Positions 9,103-18,409 of a stretch of 64,000 nt of DNA are shown here, piece by piece; within the stretch, counting starts at the first letter, position 1, and the number at the start of each line of letters is the position of its first letter. The stretch is from contig NZ_CP162490.1 in the NCBI RefSeq assembly GCF_041245805.1, positions 2,891,001 to 2,955,000 of the forward strand. The letters run 5' to 3'. Origin of the DNA: Xanthomonas sp. DAR 34887. GTDB taxonomy: Bacteria; Pseudomonadota; Gammaproteobacteria; Xanthomonadales; Xanthomonadaceae. The translations under genes were made by a program, and so were the position numbers. The notes under the pieces were generated by a model, which was not told the DNA's origin, ran no database searches, and saw only the letters and a program-made list of their open reading frames with translations.

Positions 9103-11492
9103 TGCCGCACCAGCCGATCGTTGCGCAAACCCAGTTCCATCGTCGCTCCAGGAGAAAGATCGGCGGCCAGGGTCTGCCCGCCGTAAACCAAAGTGTAGTG
9201 CCCGCCACGCTCGCTGCTCAGTCGCGCATGCTGCAGGCGGCCATCGCGCCAGGCCAGATCGATGCCCGCCGCACCGCGCACGCGCAGGCCGCGCACCTGC
9301 CCCTGCGGCCAGGCCTGCGGCAACGCCGGCAACAGCCAGATGCTGTCGCCCCAACTCTGCAGCAGCATTTCGGTGATGCCTGCGGTGCCGCCGAAGTTGC
9401 CATCGATCTGGAACGGCGGATGCGCGTCGAACAGGTTGGGAAAGGTGCGCTCGGGCGACAGCAGCATCGCCAGGATGCGATGCGCATGTTCACCGTCGCG
9501 CAACCGCGCCCACAGGTTCAGGCGCCATCCTAGCCCCCAACCGGTAGCGCTATCACCCCGCCGCTGCAACGAGCGCCGCGCGGCCTCGGCTAGGGCCGGC
9601 GTGTCGCGCAGGTTGATCTGGCTGGAGGGGTGCAAGGCGTACAGATGCGAGACGTGGCGATGATGCGGTTCCGGCGCCTGCAGGTCCCAGTCCTGCTGCC
9701 ATTCCTGCAGTTGCCCGGCGCCGCCGATACGGTCCGGCGGCAGCTGCGCGCGCAACGCAGCCAGGCGCTCGCCGAAGGCCGCATCCACGTCCAGCAACTC
9801 GCCCATTTTGATGCACTGCGCAAAAAGATCGCGCAGCAACTGCGCGTCCATCGCCGGGCCGGCGCACAGCGCGGCGCCGAATGGATGCTGGTTCTCCGGT
9901 GACATCGACGGGTTGGTCACCATCGCGCCGGTGTGCGGATCGCGCACCAGGGTGGCGACGAAGAATTCGGCCGCACCCTTGAACAGCGGATAGATGCGTT
10001 GCAGGTAGGCGCGATCGCGGCCGTAGTCCCAGCGGTCCCACAGCTGTTGCAGCAGCCAGACCCCGCCCATCGGCCACAGGCTCCACTTCGCGCCGTCGAT
10101 CGGCCCGGCCTGGCGCCACAGGTCGGTGTTGTTGTGCACCACCCAGCCCGGCGCGGCGTACATGGCCCGCGCGGTGCGGGCGCCGGTTTCGGCCAGATCG
10201 AACAGCATGGCTTCCAGCGGCTCCACGCACTCGTGCAGGGCGTTGGCCTCGCTGGGCCAGTAGTTCATCTCGGTGTTGATGTTGACCGTGTACTTGCTCT
10301 CCCACGGCGGCTGCATCAGGTCGTTCCATACGCCTTGCAGGTTGGCCGGCTGGCTGCCCGGGCGCGAACTGCTGATCAGCAAATAGCGGCCGTACTGGTG
10401 GTAGAGCGCGGCCAGCGCCGGATCGTGGCCGTCGGCAAAGCGGCGCACGCGCTCGTCGGTGGGCAGCTGCGCGGCGGCGCTGCTGCCCAGGTCGATCGCG
10501 ACCCGGCGGAACAGGCGCCGGTGTTCGGCCAGATGCCGCTGCAGCAACTGCGCATAGGGCAGCGCCGCCGCTTTGCGCAGTTGCGCGGTGCTGAGCGCCA
10601 GCGGATCGCCGCCGACGTCGTCGTAGCGCCGGTAGCTGGTGGCCGCGGTCAGCAGCAGCACCACCTCGTCGGCGCCTTCGATGCGGATCCGCCCGCGTTC
10701 GATGCGGGTCTGGCCGCCAGTGGCCTGCGGCAACACGCGCAACGCGAAGCGCAGCCCGCCCTCGATGCCGGCGAAACCGGCGTTGTGCCCGGCGAACAGC
10801 AAGGCGCCCTGCTCTTCGGTGACCTCGCCGGCCTGCGGGCTGTCGATGCCGATGCGCAACGAGATGCGGCCGGGGCGATCGCAGGACAGGCGCACCACGA
10901 TGCACTGCTCGGTCGGCGAGACGAACACCTCGCGCAGATGCGTGGCGCCGCCCGAGGCGAAGCGGGTGCTGGCCACCGCGGTGTCCAGATCGAGCTCGCG
11001 CCGATAGCCGTCGATGCCGTCGGCACGGTCGTAGTCGAGCAGCAGGTCGGCCAGCGGCTGGTACGGCATCTGCTTGTGCGGGCGCGACAGCATCTTCGCA
11101 TCGGCCAAGGCTTCGGCCTCGGCGTAGCGGCCGGCGAAGATCAACGCGCGCACCTGCGGCAACGCGGCCAACGCCTCCGGCGAGGTGGCGTCGTAGGGCT
11201 GGCCGGCATACAGCGTGTCTTCGTTCAACTGCAGGCGTTCGTGGGCGATGCCGCCCCACACCATCGCACCGAGCCGGCCGTTGCCGACCGGCAACGCCTC
11301 CACCCATTGCGTGGCCGGGCGCGGGTACCACAGGGTCAGCGCGGCGGGATCGGCCGTCGTTGCCGGGACCGGTGCGCGCGCGGCATCGGCGCCCGCCCCG
11401 GCAGCGAGCGCAGCGCCCGGCACGGCGAGACCGGCGACCAGGCCACTGCCGATCGCCTTGCACAGCTCGCGACGGGTCAACGCGATGCTCAC
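9099..11492 (-). CDS. GH95 alpha-L-fucosidase, exported
   Basis: A 797-residue glycoside hydrolase family 95 enzyme expected to remove terminal alpha-1,2-L-fucose (or L-galactose) from xyloglucan side chains. The family's key motifs are intact: NINTEMNYWP (the paired asparagines of the base), NPSMSPENQHPFG (the general acid glutamate) and HPPFQIDGNFGGTAGI (the supporting aspartate). The start is a GTG at 11492, preceded by a GGGGAC Shine-Dalgarno; it gives an N-terminus with LTRRELCK followed by an alanine/glycine-rich hydrophobic stretch, which looks like a Tat signal and predicts periplasmic location. The gap to the GH31 gene is 184 bases, and it overlaps xylB by four. Confidence 0.9.
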   Translation of the reverse strand: MSIALTRRELCKAIGSGLVAGLAVPGAALAAGAGADAARAPVPATTADPAALTLWYPRPATQWVEALPVGNGRLGAMVWGGIAHERLQLNEDTLYAGQPYDATSPEALAALPQVRALIFAGRYAEAEALADAKMLSRPHKQMPYQPLADLLLDYDRADGIDGYRRELDLDTAVASTRFASGGATHLREVFVSPTEQCIVVRLSCDRPGRISLRIGIDSPQAGEVTEEQGALLFAGHNAGFAGIEGGLRFALRVLPQATGGQTRIERGRIRIEGADEVVLLLTAATSYRRYDDVGGDPLALSTAQLRKAAALPYAQLLQRHLAEHRRLFRRVAIDLGSSAAAQLPTDERVRRFADGHDPALAALYHQYGRYLLISSSRPGSQPANLQGVWNDLMQPPWESKYTVNINTEMNYWPSEANALHECVEPLEAMLFDLAETGARTARAMYAAPGWVVHNNTDLWRQAGPIDGAKWSLWPMGGVWLLQQLWDRWDYGRDRAYLQRIYPLFKGAAEFFVATLVRDPHTGAMVTNPSMSPENQHPFGAALCAGPAMDAQLLRDLFAQCIKMGELLDVDAAFGERLAALRAQLPPDRIGGAGQLQEWQQDWDLQAPEPHHRHVSHLYALHPSSQINLRDTPALAEAARRSLQRRGDSATGWGLGWRLNLWARLRDGEHAHRILAMLLSPERTFPNLFDAHPPFQIDGNFGGTAGITEMLLQSWGDSIWLLPALPQAWPQGQVRGLRVRGAAGIDLAWRDGRLQHARLSSERGGHYTLVYGGQTLAADLSPGATMELGLRNDRLVRQ

Positions 11493-11676
11493 CTTGTGTC
11501 CCCGTTCGCCTGCAGCGGACGCAGGCGCAGCCACCCGCTGCACGCGGCCGCACGCGCGCACCGGCTCCGGAACGGAGAATCCGGGCAGGCAACGGCGCCA
11601 CCTGCGTCGCCATCACGCCGCAGCGCCGCCCGCAGTGTGGCGCCGTTCCGGCCCGGGTTGCCGCCCAGTTCGGCCA

Positions 11677-14568
11677 TTACTTCGCCTTGCCGCCCTTGCC
11701 GCGCTTGGTGCCCTTGCGCGCCACACTCAGGCTCTTGCCGCTGTACTGCACGCTGGCGTCGGCCTTGGGCTCCAGCGACCCGGTCTCCTCGCGCACACCA
11801 TCGACGAAGCGCACGTTGATGGTGCGCTTGGCCTGCATGCCCGGCCAGTTGCCCTCGCGCGCGCCGATGGTCAGCACGCCCTTGGCCTGGTTCCAGCTCA
11901 GCGGAATGCGGCTGAATTCGCCCTTCTCGTAGCCATAGCCCTTGCCGTCGTCCTCGTACAGCGAGAACTGGCCGTCGGCGCCGGTGTAGACCACCACGGT
12001 CAGCGGCGCGTTCGGCACTTCGTCCACGTATTGCTGCACGGTGGTGGTGGGCACGATGGCGCCGGCGCGCACGAACAGCGGCATGCGCTCCAGCGGCGCG
12101 GCGGCATCGATGCTCTGGCCGCCCTCGTAGCGCTTGCCGCTGTTGAAGTCGATCCACGAGGTCCCGGCCGGCAGGTAGACCTGGCGCGAGGTGGCGCCGA
12201 AGCGGGTCACCGGGGCGACCAGGAACGCCGGCCCGAACAGGTACTCGTCGTTGATGTCGGCGACCTTGGGATCGTGCGGGAAGTCCATTGGCAGGCCGCG
12301 CATCATCACCCCGTCACGGTGATAGGTGTCGCCCGCCAGCGTGTAGATGTACGGCAGCAGCGCATACCGCAGGCGGCTGTAGTAGGCCATGCTCGCGTAG
12401 TACGGCGTGCCTTCCGGGGCAATGTTCCAGATCTCGCGGAACGGGAACTGGCCGTGCGAGCGGAACAGCGGCACGAACGCGCCGAACTGGAACCAGCGCG
12501 TGTTGAGTTCGCGCCATTCGCTCTGGTGCGCCGGGTCCTGGTCCTCGTAGCGCTTCTCCACCGCGAAACCGCCGATGTCGAAGGTCCAGTTCGGCAGGCC
12601 GGACATGGAGACGTTGACGCCGGCGGAGATCTGGTCGCGCATGTCGTCCCAACGCGAGACGATGTCGCCGCTCCACACCGCCACCGCATTGCGCTGGGTG
12701 CCGGCATAGCCCTTGCGCGACAGGATGAACACGCGCTTGCCGTCGGCAGCGCGGTCGCCCTCGTACACGCCATGGGTGTGCGGCAACGGGTAGGAATTGA
12801 AGAACTCGGTGGACGGGCCCAGCGCGGTCGGCGTGGTGCGCGCCTTGCGCTCGCCGATGTCCAGGTTGGAGTGCACGTCCGGCTCGTCGGCGTCCATCCA
12901 CCACGCGTCGAAGCCCTTGCGGTTGAGCTTCTCGTTGACCTGGCGCCAGTAGATCGCCTGCGCATCGGCCGAATACGGGTCGTAGAACGAGTTCTTGTAG
13001 CCCTTGCCGATCCAGTCCAGCTCGCCGACCTCGACGTTGCGCTTGTACATGTGCCCGGCGGCGTCGAGTTCCTTGTAGTTGGCGGTGGTCGGATAGAACT
13101 TCGGCCAGATCGAAATCATGATCTGCGCGTGCATGTCGTGCACCGACTTGACCATGCCGTCCGGATCGGGGAAGTGCGTCTTGTCGAAGTCGTGCGAACC
13201 CCACGCGTTCTCCGGCCAATACGACCAGTCGAGCACGATGTTGTCGATCGGCAGCTTGCGCTTGCGGTACTCGGCCAGCGCGCCGACCAGTTCGTCCTGG
13301 CTCTTGTAGCGCTCGCGGCTCTGCCAGAACCCGTAGGCCCACTTCGGCAGCAGCACCGCCTTGCCGGTCAGTTCGCGGTAGCCGGCGATGACCTGGTCGG
13401 CGTCGGCGCCGGCGACGAAGTAGTAGTCGATCATCTGCCCGGCCTCGGACCACAGCGACAGGTCCTTGGCCTCGGCCGCCGGCAACGGATCGCGGTGCAG
13501 CAGCGCGATGTAGCTCGGGTCGATCAGGTCCCACTCGACCTTGATCTTGTGGCGCTGGCCCGGCTGCAGCGCAAGGGTGAATTCGTTGTGCCACGGGTTC
13601 CAGTTCTGGCGCCAGCGGTCGACCACCAGCTTGCCGTCGACCCACAGCTTGGCGTACTCGCTGGAGTACAGCGAGAAGCTGTGCTCGCCGCCGCTCCTGG
13701 CCTCGATCTCGCCTTCCCAGCTGACCTGCATGCGGCTCTTGTCGCTGGGCTTGGCTTTGGCCGGGAACTTGGCCAGGTCCTTGATGTACTGGTAGTTGAG
13801 CTCTTTCTCGCGGCGTTCGACCACCTGCTTGCCGTTGACCGAGTAGCGCGCGGTCAGCGCGCCCGGCTTGCCCTTGGCGTCGTACAGCTTCAGCGAGGCC
13901 GGCAGCGGCTGCAGGCCGCGCGGATCGCCCATGCGGGTGATCGAGTTGTTGTCCCACAGGATGCCGTAGTTGCGGCTGGATACCAGGTACGGCACCGCCA
14001 GGTCGATATTGCTCTGCAGCAGCTCGACGTTGTGGCCCTTCTGGTTCATCCAGCCCTGCTGGTGCTGGCCGAAGCCGTAGAAGGCCTCGTTGTCCGGCGA
14101 GGCGAAGCGCTGGCGCGTGCTCAGGTACGCCTTGCCCTCCACCTTCAGCGGCGTGAAGCTGCGCCCGCCGGCCACTTCCGCCAGCAGCGGCTTGCCGTCG
14201 GCATCGGCGAAACTGACGTGGCCATCGACCGTGGACACCTGCGCGGTGACCTTGGCGGTCCTGACCCGCACCGTGTCGCCCTGCTCGTCGAACCGGTACG
14301 CGGTGTCGCCCTGCACCGGCACCCGCATCAGGCTCGGGGTGCGCTTGAAATCGCCGTCCGGATCGGCGCTGACGCGGATGATGCCGCTGTCCACCACCTG
14401 CAGCCGCACCGGCGCGGCGCCCTTCGCGCTGGGGTGCACGGTGACGCCATCGGCGTCCTTCTTCACTTCCTGCGCGTGGACGCCGACGGCGAGCAGCGCC
14501 AGCGACAGGGCCAGCAGGCGCGGCAGCGGCTTCATCGCCAGGCGGACGGGGCGGTTCGGGTTGTACAT
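11677..14568 (-). CDS. GH31 alpha-xylosidase with PA14 insert, exported
   Basis: A 963-residue family 31 enzyme, most likely the alpha-xylosidase that removes xylose from the non-reducing end of xyloglucan oligosaccharides. The nucleophile region reads WWMDADEPDVHS, the form seen in alpha-xylosidases, and VLDWSYWP precedes it. Between the N-terminal beta domain and the barrel lies an insert of about 140 residues (EGEIEARSGGEHSFSLYSS to WDLIDPSY) that reads as a PA14 domain; such an insert is known from Cellvibrio Xyl31A, where it helps bind longer substrates. The ATG at 14568 has a strong GAGGGAG ribosome site. A Sec signal ending near GVHAQE follows. The C-terminus is lysine-rich. Confidence 0.9.
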   Translation of the reverse strand: MYNPNRPVRLAMKPLPRLLALSLALLAVGVHAQEVKKDADGVTVHPSAKGAAPVRLQVVDSGIIRVSADPDGDFKRTPSLMRVPVQGDTAYRFDEQGDTVRVRTAKVTAQVSTVDGHVSFADADGKPLLAEVAGGRSFTPLKVEGKAYLSTRQRFASPDNEAFYGFGQHQQGWMNQKGHNVELLQSNIDLAVPYLVSSRNYGILWDNNSITRMGDPRGLQPLPASLKLYDAKGKPGALTARYSVNGKQVVERREKELNYQYIKDLAKFPAKAKPSDKSRMQVSWEGEIEARSGGEHSFSLYSSEYAKLWVDGKLVVDRWRQNWNPWHNEFTLALQPGQRHKIKVEWDLIDPSYIALLHRDPLPAAEAKDLSLWSEAGQMIDYYFVAGADADQVIAGYRELTGKAVLLPKWAYGFWQSRERYKSQDELVGALAEYRKRKLPIDNIVLDWSYWPENAWGSHDFDKTHFPDPDGMVKSVHDMHAQIMISIWPKFYPTTANYKELDAAGHMYKRNVEVGELDWIGKGYKNSFYDPYSADAQAIYWRQVNEKLNRKGFDAWWMDADEPDVHSNLDIGERKARTTPTALGPSTEFFNSYPLPHTHGVYEGDRAADGKRVFILSRKGYAGTQRNAVAVWSGDIVSRWDDMRDQISAGVNVSMSGLPNWTFDIGGFAVEKRYEDQDPAHQSEWRELNTRWFQFGAFVPLFRSHGQFPFREIWNIAPEGTPYYASMAYYSRLRYALLPYIYTLAGDTYHRDGVMMRGLPMDFPHDPKVADINDEYLFGPAFLVAPVTRFGATSRQVYLPAGTSWIDFNSGKRYEGGQSIDAAAPLERMPLFVRAGAIVPTTTVQQYVDEVPNAPLTVVVYTGADGQFSLYEDDGKGYGYEKGEFSRIPLSWNQAKGVLTIGAREGNWPGMQAKRTINVRFVDGVREETGSLEPKADASVQYSGKSLSVARKGTKRGKGGKAK

Positions 14569-14621
14569 GTTCACTCCCTCTGTAGCGGGTGACGGCGCCG
14601 CACGTTGGCGGCGCCGAGGTG

Positions 14622-16343
14622 TCAGTAAGTAGCCAGCTTGATCTTCAGCAACTGCGGCACGTCGGAGAAATTGACGCCGTAGTCGGTCTGATCGCCGTTC
14701 CAGTTGCGCTGGAACCGCCACTGCATGTCATCGTAGAAGCCTTCCTCGACCCGGTCGTAGACCATGTTGGCGGTCGCCTCGCTGGCCGGGTGCAGGGTCA
14801 CCCGCACGTGGTAGCCGGTGACCAGGAATTCGTCCGGGCCCAGTTCGGCGATCAGCGCCGCGCCGCTCGGCTCGGGATTGCCGGGCGGCGTGCCCTTGAA
14901 CCAGAACTGCGGCACGCCGTAGGTGATGGTCGCGCTCCAGCGCGCGTTGAGGCGCAGTTCCTGCACCGGCTGGCCCGGTTCCTCGGCGGTGCCGTGCAGC
15001 TTGCCTTCGGAGGCAGCCTTGGCGAACGGACGCATGCCCATGCTCACCGCCTTGAAGCCCAGCGCGAACGGCGCCATGGTCGGTTCGTCCACCTTCTTCG
15101 CGCCCAGCGGCCAGTTCGAATAGCCGCTGTAGTCCATGCCGAAGGTGGACCAGCCGATGCCGTTGTGGCCGAGCGCGGCGTACAGGTAGCGCGCGTATTC
15201 GGGGCGATTGCCGGTCTCGGCGACGAACAGCGGGTTGTCCGGCCGCGCGTAGCGGCCGAGCACGGTGATGTACGGCGTGTAGTCGGGCAGGTAGATGTCC
15301 GGGGCCAGCAGGTCGATGTGCGGCGCAGCGGCCTTCCACACGTCGAGCACGTTGTCGGTGGCGCCGCCGCTGGCGTACTGGCCGGGCTGGCCGGGATTGA
15401 ACGGGCCGCGCAGCGCCGCATTGACGTACATCGGCAGCGGATACTCGGCCTTGCCGGCGGCGGCGACCTGGTCGATGAAGTGGCCGATATGCCAGGCGTG
15501 GAAGAACTCGTCGGCGTCGGCGCCGAACACCTGCGCCCACGTTCCCGGTTGCTTGCCGAGTTTCTGCAGCAGCGCCTCGGGCACCGGGCCGTCGAAGGCC
15601 TGCTGCGCCAGCGGCGAGAAATCGCGCACGCTGCCGTAGGTGCCCGGCTCGTTCTCCGGCTGCACCATCAGCACGGTGCGCTGCGGATCGGCCTGCTTGA
15701 GGTGCTTCATGAAGGCGACGAAGGCCTTGCGGTCGGCTTCCAGCGTGGCCGGCGCCAGCGGCGACAGCGAACCAAGTGCCTTGCCGTCGCGGGTGATGAC
15801 CCGCGGAAAACGCACGTTGTCGGTCTTGACCCAGTGCGGCGTGTAGGACGGGCTGTTGTTCTTCCAGGTGCCGAACCACAGCAGCACCAGCCGCACCTTG
15901 TGCGCGCGGGCCTGCGCCAATAGCGTATCGACGAAGGAGAAATCGAACTTGCCCTCCTCCGGTTCCACCTGCTCCCAGGCGATCGGCACCTGCACGGTGT
16001 TGGGGCCGAGGAACTGCATTGCCGGCCACACCTTGTCCAAGGCGGCGGGATAGTTGCTGGAATTGTTGACCTGCGCGCCGAGGATCAGGAACGGCGCGCC
16101 GTCGACCAGCAGCGTGTGCTTGCCGTCCTTGCTGAGCAGTTGCGGGATCGGCGCCGGTGCCGGCGTCGCGGTGGCGGCGCTGGCCTGCCCTGCGGCCGGC
16201 TTGGCCGTGTCGGGCTTGGCCGCGTCGGTGCCGGTGGCCGCCGGCTTCGGCGCGCACGCCGCCAGGCCAAGCGCGAGCGTGGTGACCAGCAGCGATCGCC
16301 AGCGGCGGCGTGCAGGGAGCGTGCGGGAAGCGAAGGAATGCAT
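14622..16343 (-). CDS. GH35 beta-galactosidase, lipoprotein
   Basis: A 573-residue family 35 glycosidase predicted to release beta-linked galactose from xyloglucan side chains. The barrel begins [14 protein letters not shown] near residue 85. The acid/base glutamate lies in VQPENEPG and the nucleophile glutamate in FVAETGN. The N-terminus has an arginine-rich start, a hydrophobic segment and the lipobox LAAC with Cys30, followed by a long Ala/Pro/Thr-rich tether, so the enzyme is probably membrane-anchored in the periplasm. The ATG at 16343 is chosen because it directly precedes this signal; GGAG lies about 11 bases upstream. It follows the CE20 gene by 17 bases and precedes GH31 by 53. Confidence 0.9.
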   Translation of the reverse strand: MHSFASRTLPARRRWRSLLVTTLALGLAACAPKPAATGTDAAKPDTAKPAAGQASAATATPAPAPIPQLLSKDGKHTLLVDGAPFLILGAQVNNSSNYPAALDKVWPAMQFLGPNTVQVPIAWEQVEPEEGKFDFSFVDTLLAQARAHKVRLVLLWFGTWKNNSPSYTPHWVKTDNVRFPRVITRDGKALGSLSPLAPATLEADRKAFVAFMKHLKQADPQRTVLMVQPENEPGTYGSVRDFSPLAQQAFDGPVPEALLQKLGKQPGTWAQVFGADADEFFHAWHIGHFIDQVAAAGKAEYPLPMYVNAALRGPFNPGQPGQYASGGATDNVLDVWKAAAPHIDLLAPDIYLPDYTPYITVLGRYARPDNPLFVAETGNRPEYARYLYAALGHNGIGWSTFGMDYSGYSNWPLGAKKVDEPTMAPFALGFKAVSMGMRPFAKAASEGKLHGTAEEPGQPVQELRLNARWSATITYGVPQFWFKGTPPGNPEPSGAALIAELGPDEFLVTGYHVRVTLHPASEATANMVYDRVEEGFYDDMQWRFQRNWNGDQTDYGVNFSDVPQLLKIKLATY

Positions 16344-16360
16344 GCGGGTCGAACTCCGTG

Positions 16361-18289
16361 TCACCAGGTGTCGGTTCGGAAGGGGGAAACGGGCAACTGC
16401 TCGCGGTTGACCAGGTTGGCCTCGGCCGGGTTTTCGCTCCAGGCGTAGCGCACCGCCTGCGGTTGCGCCACGTCGGCGCTCTCGACCACGACCCGGTCGC
16501 CGTCGATGCGCGCCTGCGCCGGATGGAAACGGCGGTCGGCGCCGGCCACGCTGAAGCCGCGCAGCACTGCGGCGTCGCCGCGTACCGCCAGCGCGCTGCC
16601 CATCGGATCGAACCGCAGCGCGACCGCAGGCCCGCCGAACTCGGCCTGCGCGAACACCGGCGCGCTGTAGACCAGCTGCTCGCCATAGGCCACATGCCGC
16701 GCGGCCAGCGCCAGACGGTGGCCGACGTCCTGCTTGTTGGTCGGATGGATGTCGCCGGGCGTGCCGATGTCGATGGTCACCGCCTGTGCGGTCGCCGGCA
16801 GCGCCAGGGTCTTGGACTGCGATTCGCGCAGCTGCGCCCACGGGCTCAGGTCGCCCTTGTCGGAACCGGCCTGGAAGTTGGCCAGTTGCACCCACAGGAA
16901 CGGCAGCCGCGGCTGCGCGCGCTCGTCGCGCCAACTGCGGATCAGCGTCGCGAACTGGTCGCGGTAGCGCAGCGCGCCGCCTGCGTAGGCATTGCTCTCG
17001 CCCTGGTACCAGATCACGCCCTTGAGCGGAAACGGCTGCAGCGGGTGGATCATGCGGTTGTACAACAGAGTCGGCTGCTGGTTCCTGCCGTCGTCCAGGC
17101 TCACGCTCACCTTGGCCGGGCGAAACTTCCATTCCCGCAACGGGCGCTTGCTACCGTCGCCGAGTTGCACGAAGCGTTCGCTGTCCTCGCCGTGCAGGCC
17201 GCCGCCGCCGCTGAGGTCGGTGACCTGCACCGCGAGGTGGTTGACGCCGGCCTTCAGCGCGGTCGCGGGAATGCGGTACACGCGCGGCAGGTTCCAGCGA
17301 TTGTCGGTGCGCCCGACCGGCTGGCCGTTGACGTAGGTGACGTCCGAATCGTCGACCTGACCCACGCCCAGGGTGATGCCGGCCTTGGCTTCCGCTGCGC
17401 TGAGGGTGAAGGCGGTGCGGTACCAGGCGATGCCGTCCATGCCGTCGTAGCCGCTGGACTCCCAGTTGCGGTCGACCGGGATGCTGTCCCAATCGCTGTC
17501 GTCCAGGTCGGGGGCGCGCCATTGTTCGGCGCTATCGTCCACCGCCGGCCAGCGCGCGATGCGCTGCTTCACCGCGGCCAGGGTCTGCGCGTCCTTGGCC
17601 TGCAGCGCGGCGATGCTGTGTTCGGTCTGCGCGGCATCCATGCCCAGCGCCGCGGCGTCCATCCACGCCTCGATCGCGCTGCCGCCCCAGCTGCTGTCGA
17701 TGATGCCGATCGGCACCCCGGTGCTCCTGCGCAACTCGCGCGCGAAGAAATAGCCCACCGCGGAAAACGCGCCGGCATTTTGCGGCGTGGCGGCCTTCCA
17801 CTCGCCGCCGGCCAGTTGTGGCTGCGGCTGCGGCGACCACGACTTGGGCACCTTGAAATGGCGCAGCTGCGGATCGTTCGCCGCGGCCACCTCGCTGGCG
17901 CCGTCGCGCGCCTGCGCCAGCGGCCACTCCATGTTGGACTGGCCGCTGGCCAGCCACACGTCGCCGACCAGCACATCGCCGATCCGGCGCTGCGCACCGT
18001 CGCCCTGCACCTCCAACACATACGGCCCACCGGCCGCATGCGCCGGCAGCTGCGCCTGCCAGCGCCCGTCCGCGGCGGCGACGGCCTTCGCCGCCGCGCC
18101 GTCCAGTCGCACCTGGATGCGCGCGCCCGGCGTGGCCCAGCCCCACACGCGCATCGGCACATCGCGTTGCAGCACCGCGCCGTCGGCGAACAGCAACGGC
18201 AGCTGCAACTCCGCCCAAGCCGAGGCGGGCAATGCCGCCAAGGCCAGGATGGACAGCCATCGCAGACAACGGGTCGGACGTGCGTTCAT
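16361..18289 (-). CDS. CE20-type xyloglucan acetylesterase
   Basis: A 642-residue exported esterase of the sialate-O-acetylesterase-like (SGNH) group. The nucleophile serine lies in [11 protein letters not shown] near residue 105 and the Asp/His pair in [18 protein letters not shown] near residue 545. Between them a segment with [13 protein letters not shown] and [10 protein letters not shown] looks like a GH2-type jelly-roll insert. This layout and the gene order match the acetylesterase family CE20 described in the Xanthomonas xyloglucan locus, which removes acetyl groups from galactosyl residues. The ATG at 18289 begins a clear signal peptide ending ASAWAE. The gap after GH74 is 120 bases. 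Confidence 0.85.
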   Translation of the reverse strand: MNARPTRCLRWLSILALAALPASAWAELQLPLLFADGAVLQRDVPMRVWGWATPGARIQVRLDGAAAKAVAAADGRWQAQLPAHAAGGPYVLEVQGDGAQRRIGDVLVGDVWLASGQSNMEWPLAQARDGASEVAAANDPQLRHFKVPKSWSPQPQPQLAGGEWKAATPQNAGAFSAVGYFFARELRRSTGVPIGIIDSSWGGSAIEAWMDAAALGMDAAQTEHSIAALQAKDAQTLAAVKQRIARWPAVDDSAEQWRAPDLDDSDWDSIPVDRNWESSGYDGMDGIAWYRTAFTLSAAEAKAGITLGVGQVDDSDVTYVNGQPVGRTDNRWNLPRVYRIPATALKAGVNHLAVQVTDLSGGGGLHGEDSERFVQLGDGSKRPLREWKFRPAKVSVSLDDGRNQQPTLLYNRMIHPLQPFPLKGVIWYQGESNAYAGGALRYRDQFATLIRSWRDERAQPRLPFLWVQLANFQAGSDKGDLSPWAQLRESQSKTLALPATAQAVTIDIGTPGDIHPTNKQDVGHRLALAARHVAYGEQLVYSAPVFAQAEFGGPAVALRFDPMGSALAVRGDAAVLRGFSVAGADRRFHPAQARIDGDRVVVESADVAQPQAVRYAWSENPAEANLVNREQLPVSPFRTDTW

Positions 18290-18409
18290 CGGATCGATCC
18301 TGGATTGACGGGTGCGACCGGCGTCGGTGCACAAGACAAGAAAAACCATGGCGCAGCGCCGCCGGCGCACACCGGCGCCAGAATGCGCATGCGGCGTCGG
18401 CCGCAAGGA

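Noticed and set aside
5788..9186. Plus-strand open frame of 1132 codons antisense to xylE, xylA and xylB
   Set aside because: It is an antisense shadow in GC-rich DNA: its translation is rich in Arg, Gln, His, Val and Ala without domains, while the minus strand encodes enzymes with intact motifs.
11215..14592. Plus-strand open frame of 1125 codons opposite GH95/GH31
   Set aside because: Same reason: composition of a shadow frame, no motif, and well-supported genes on the other strand.
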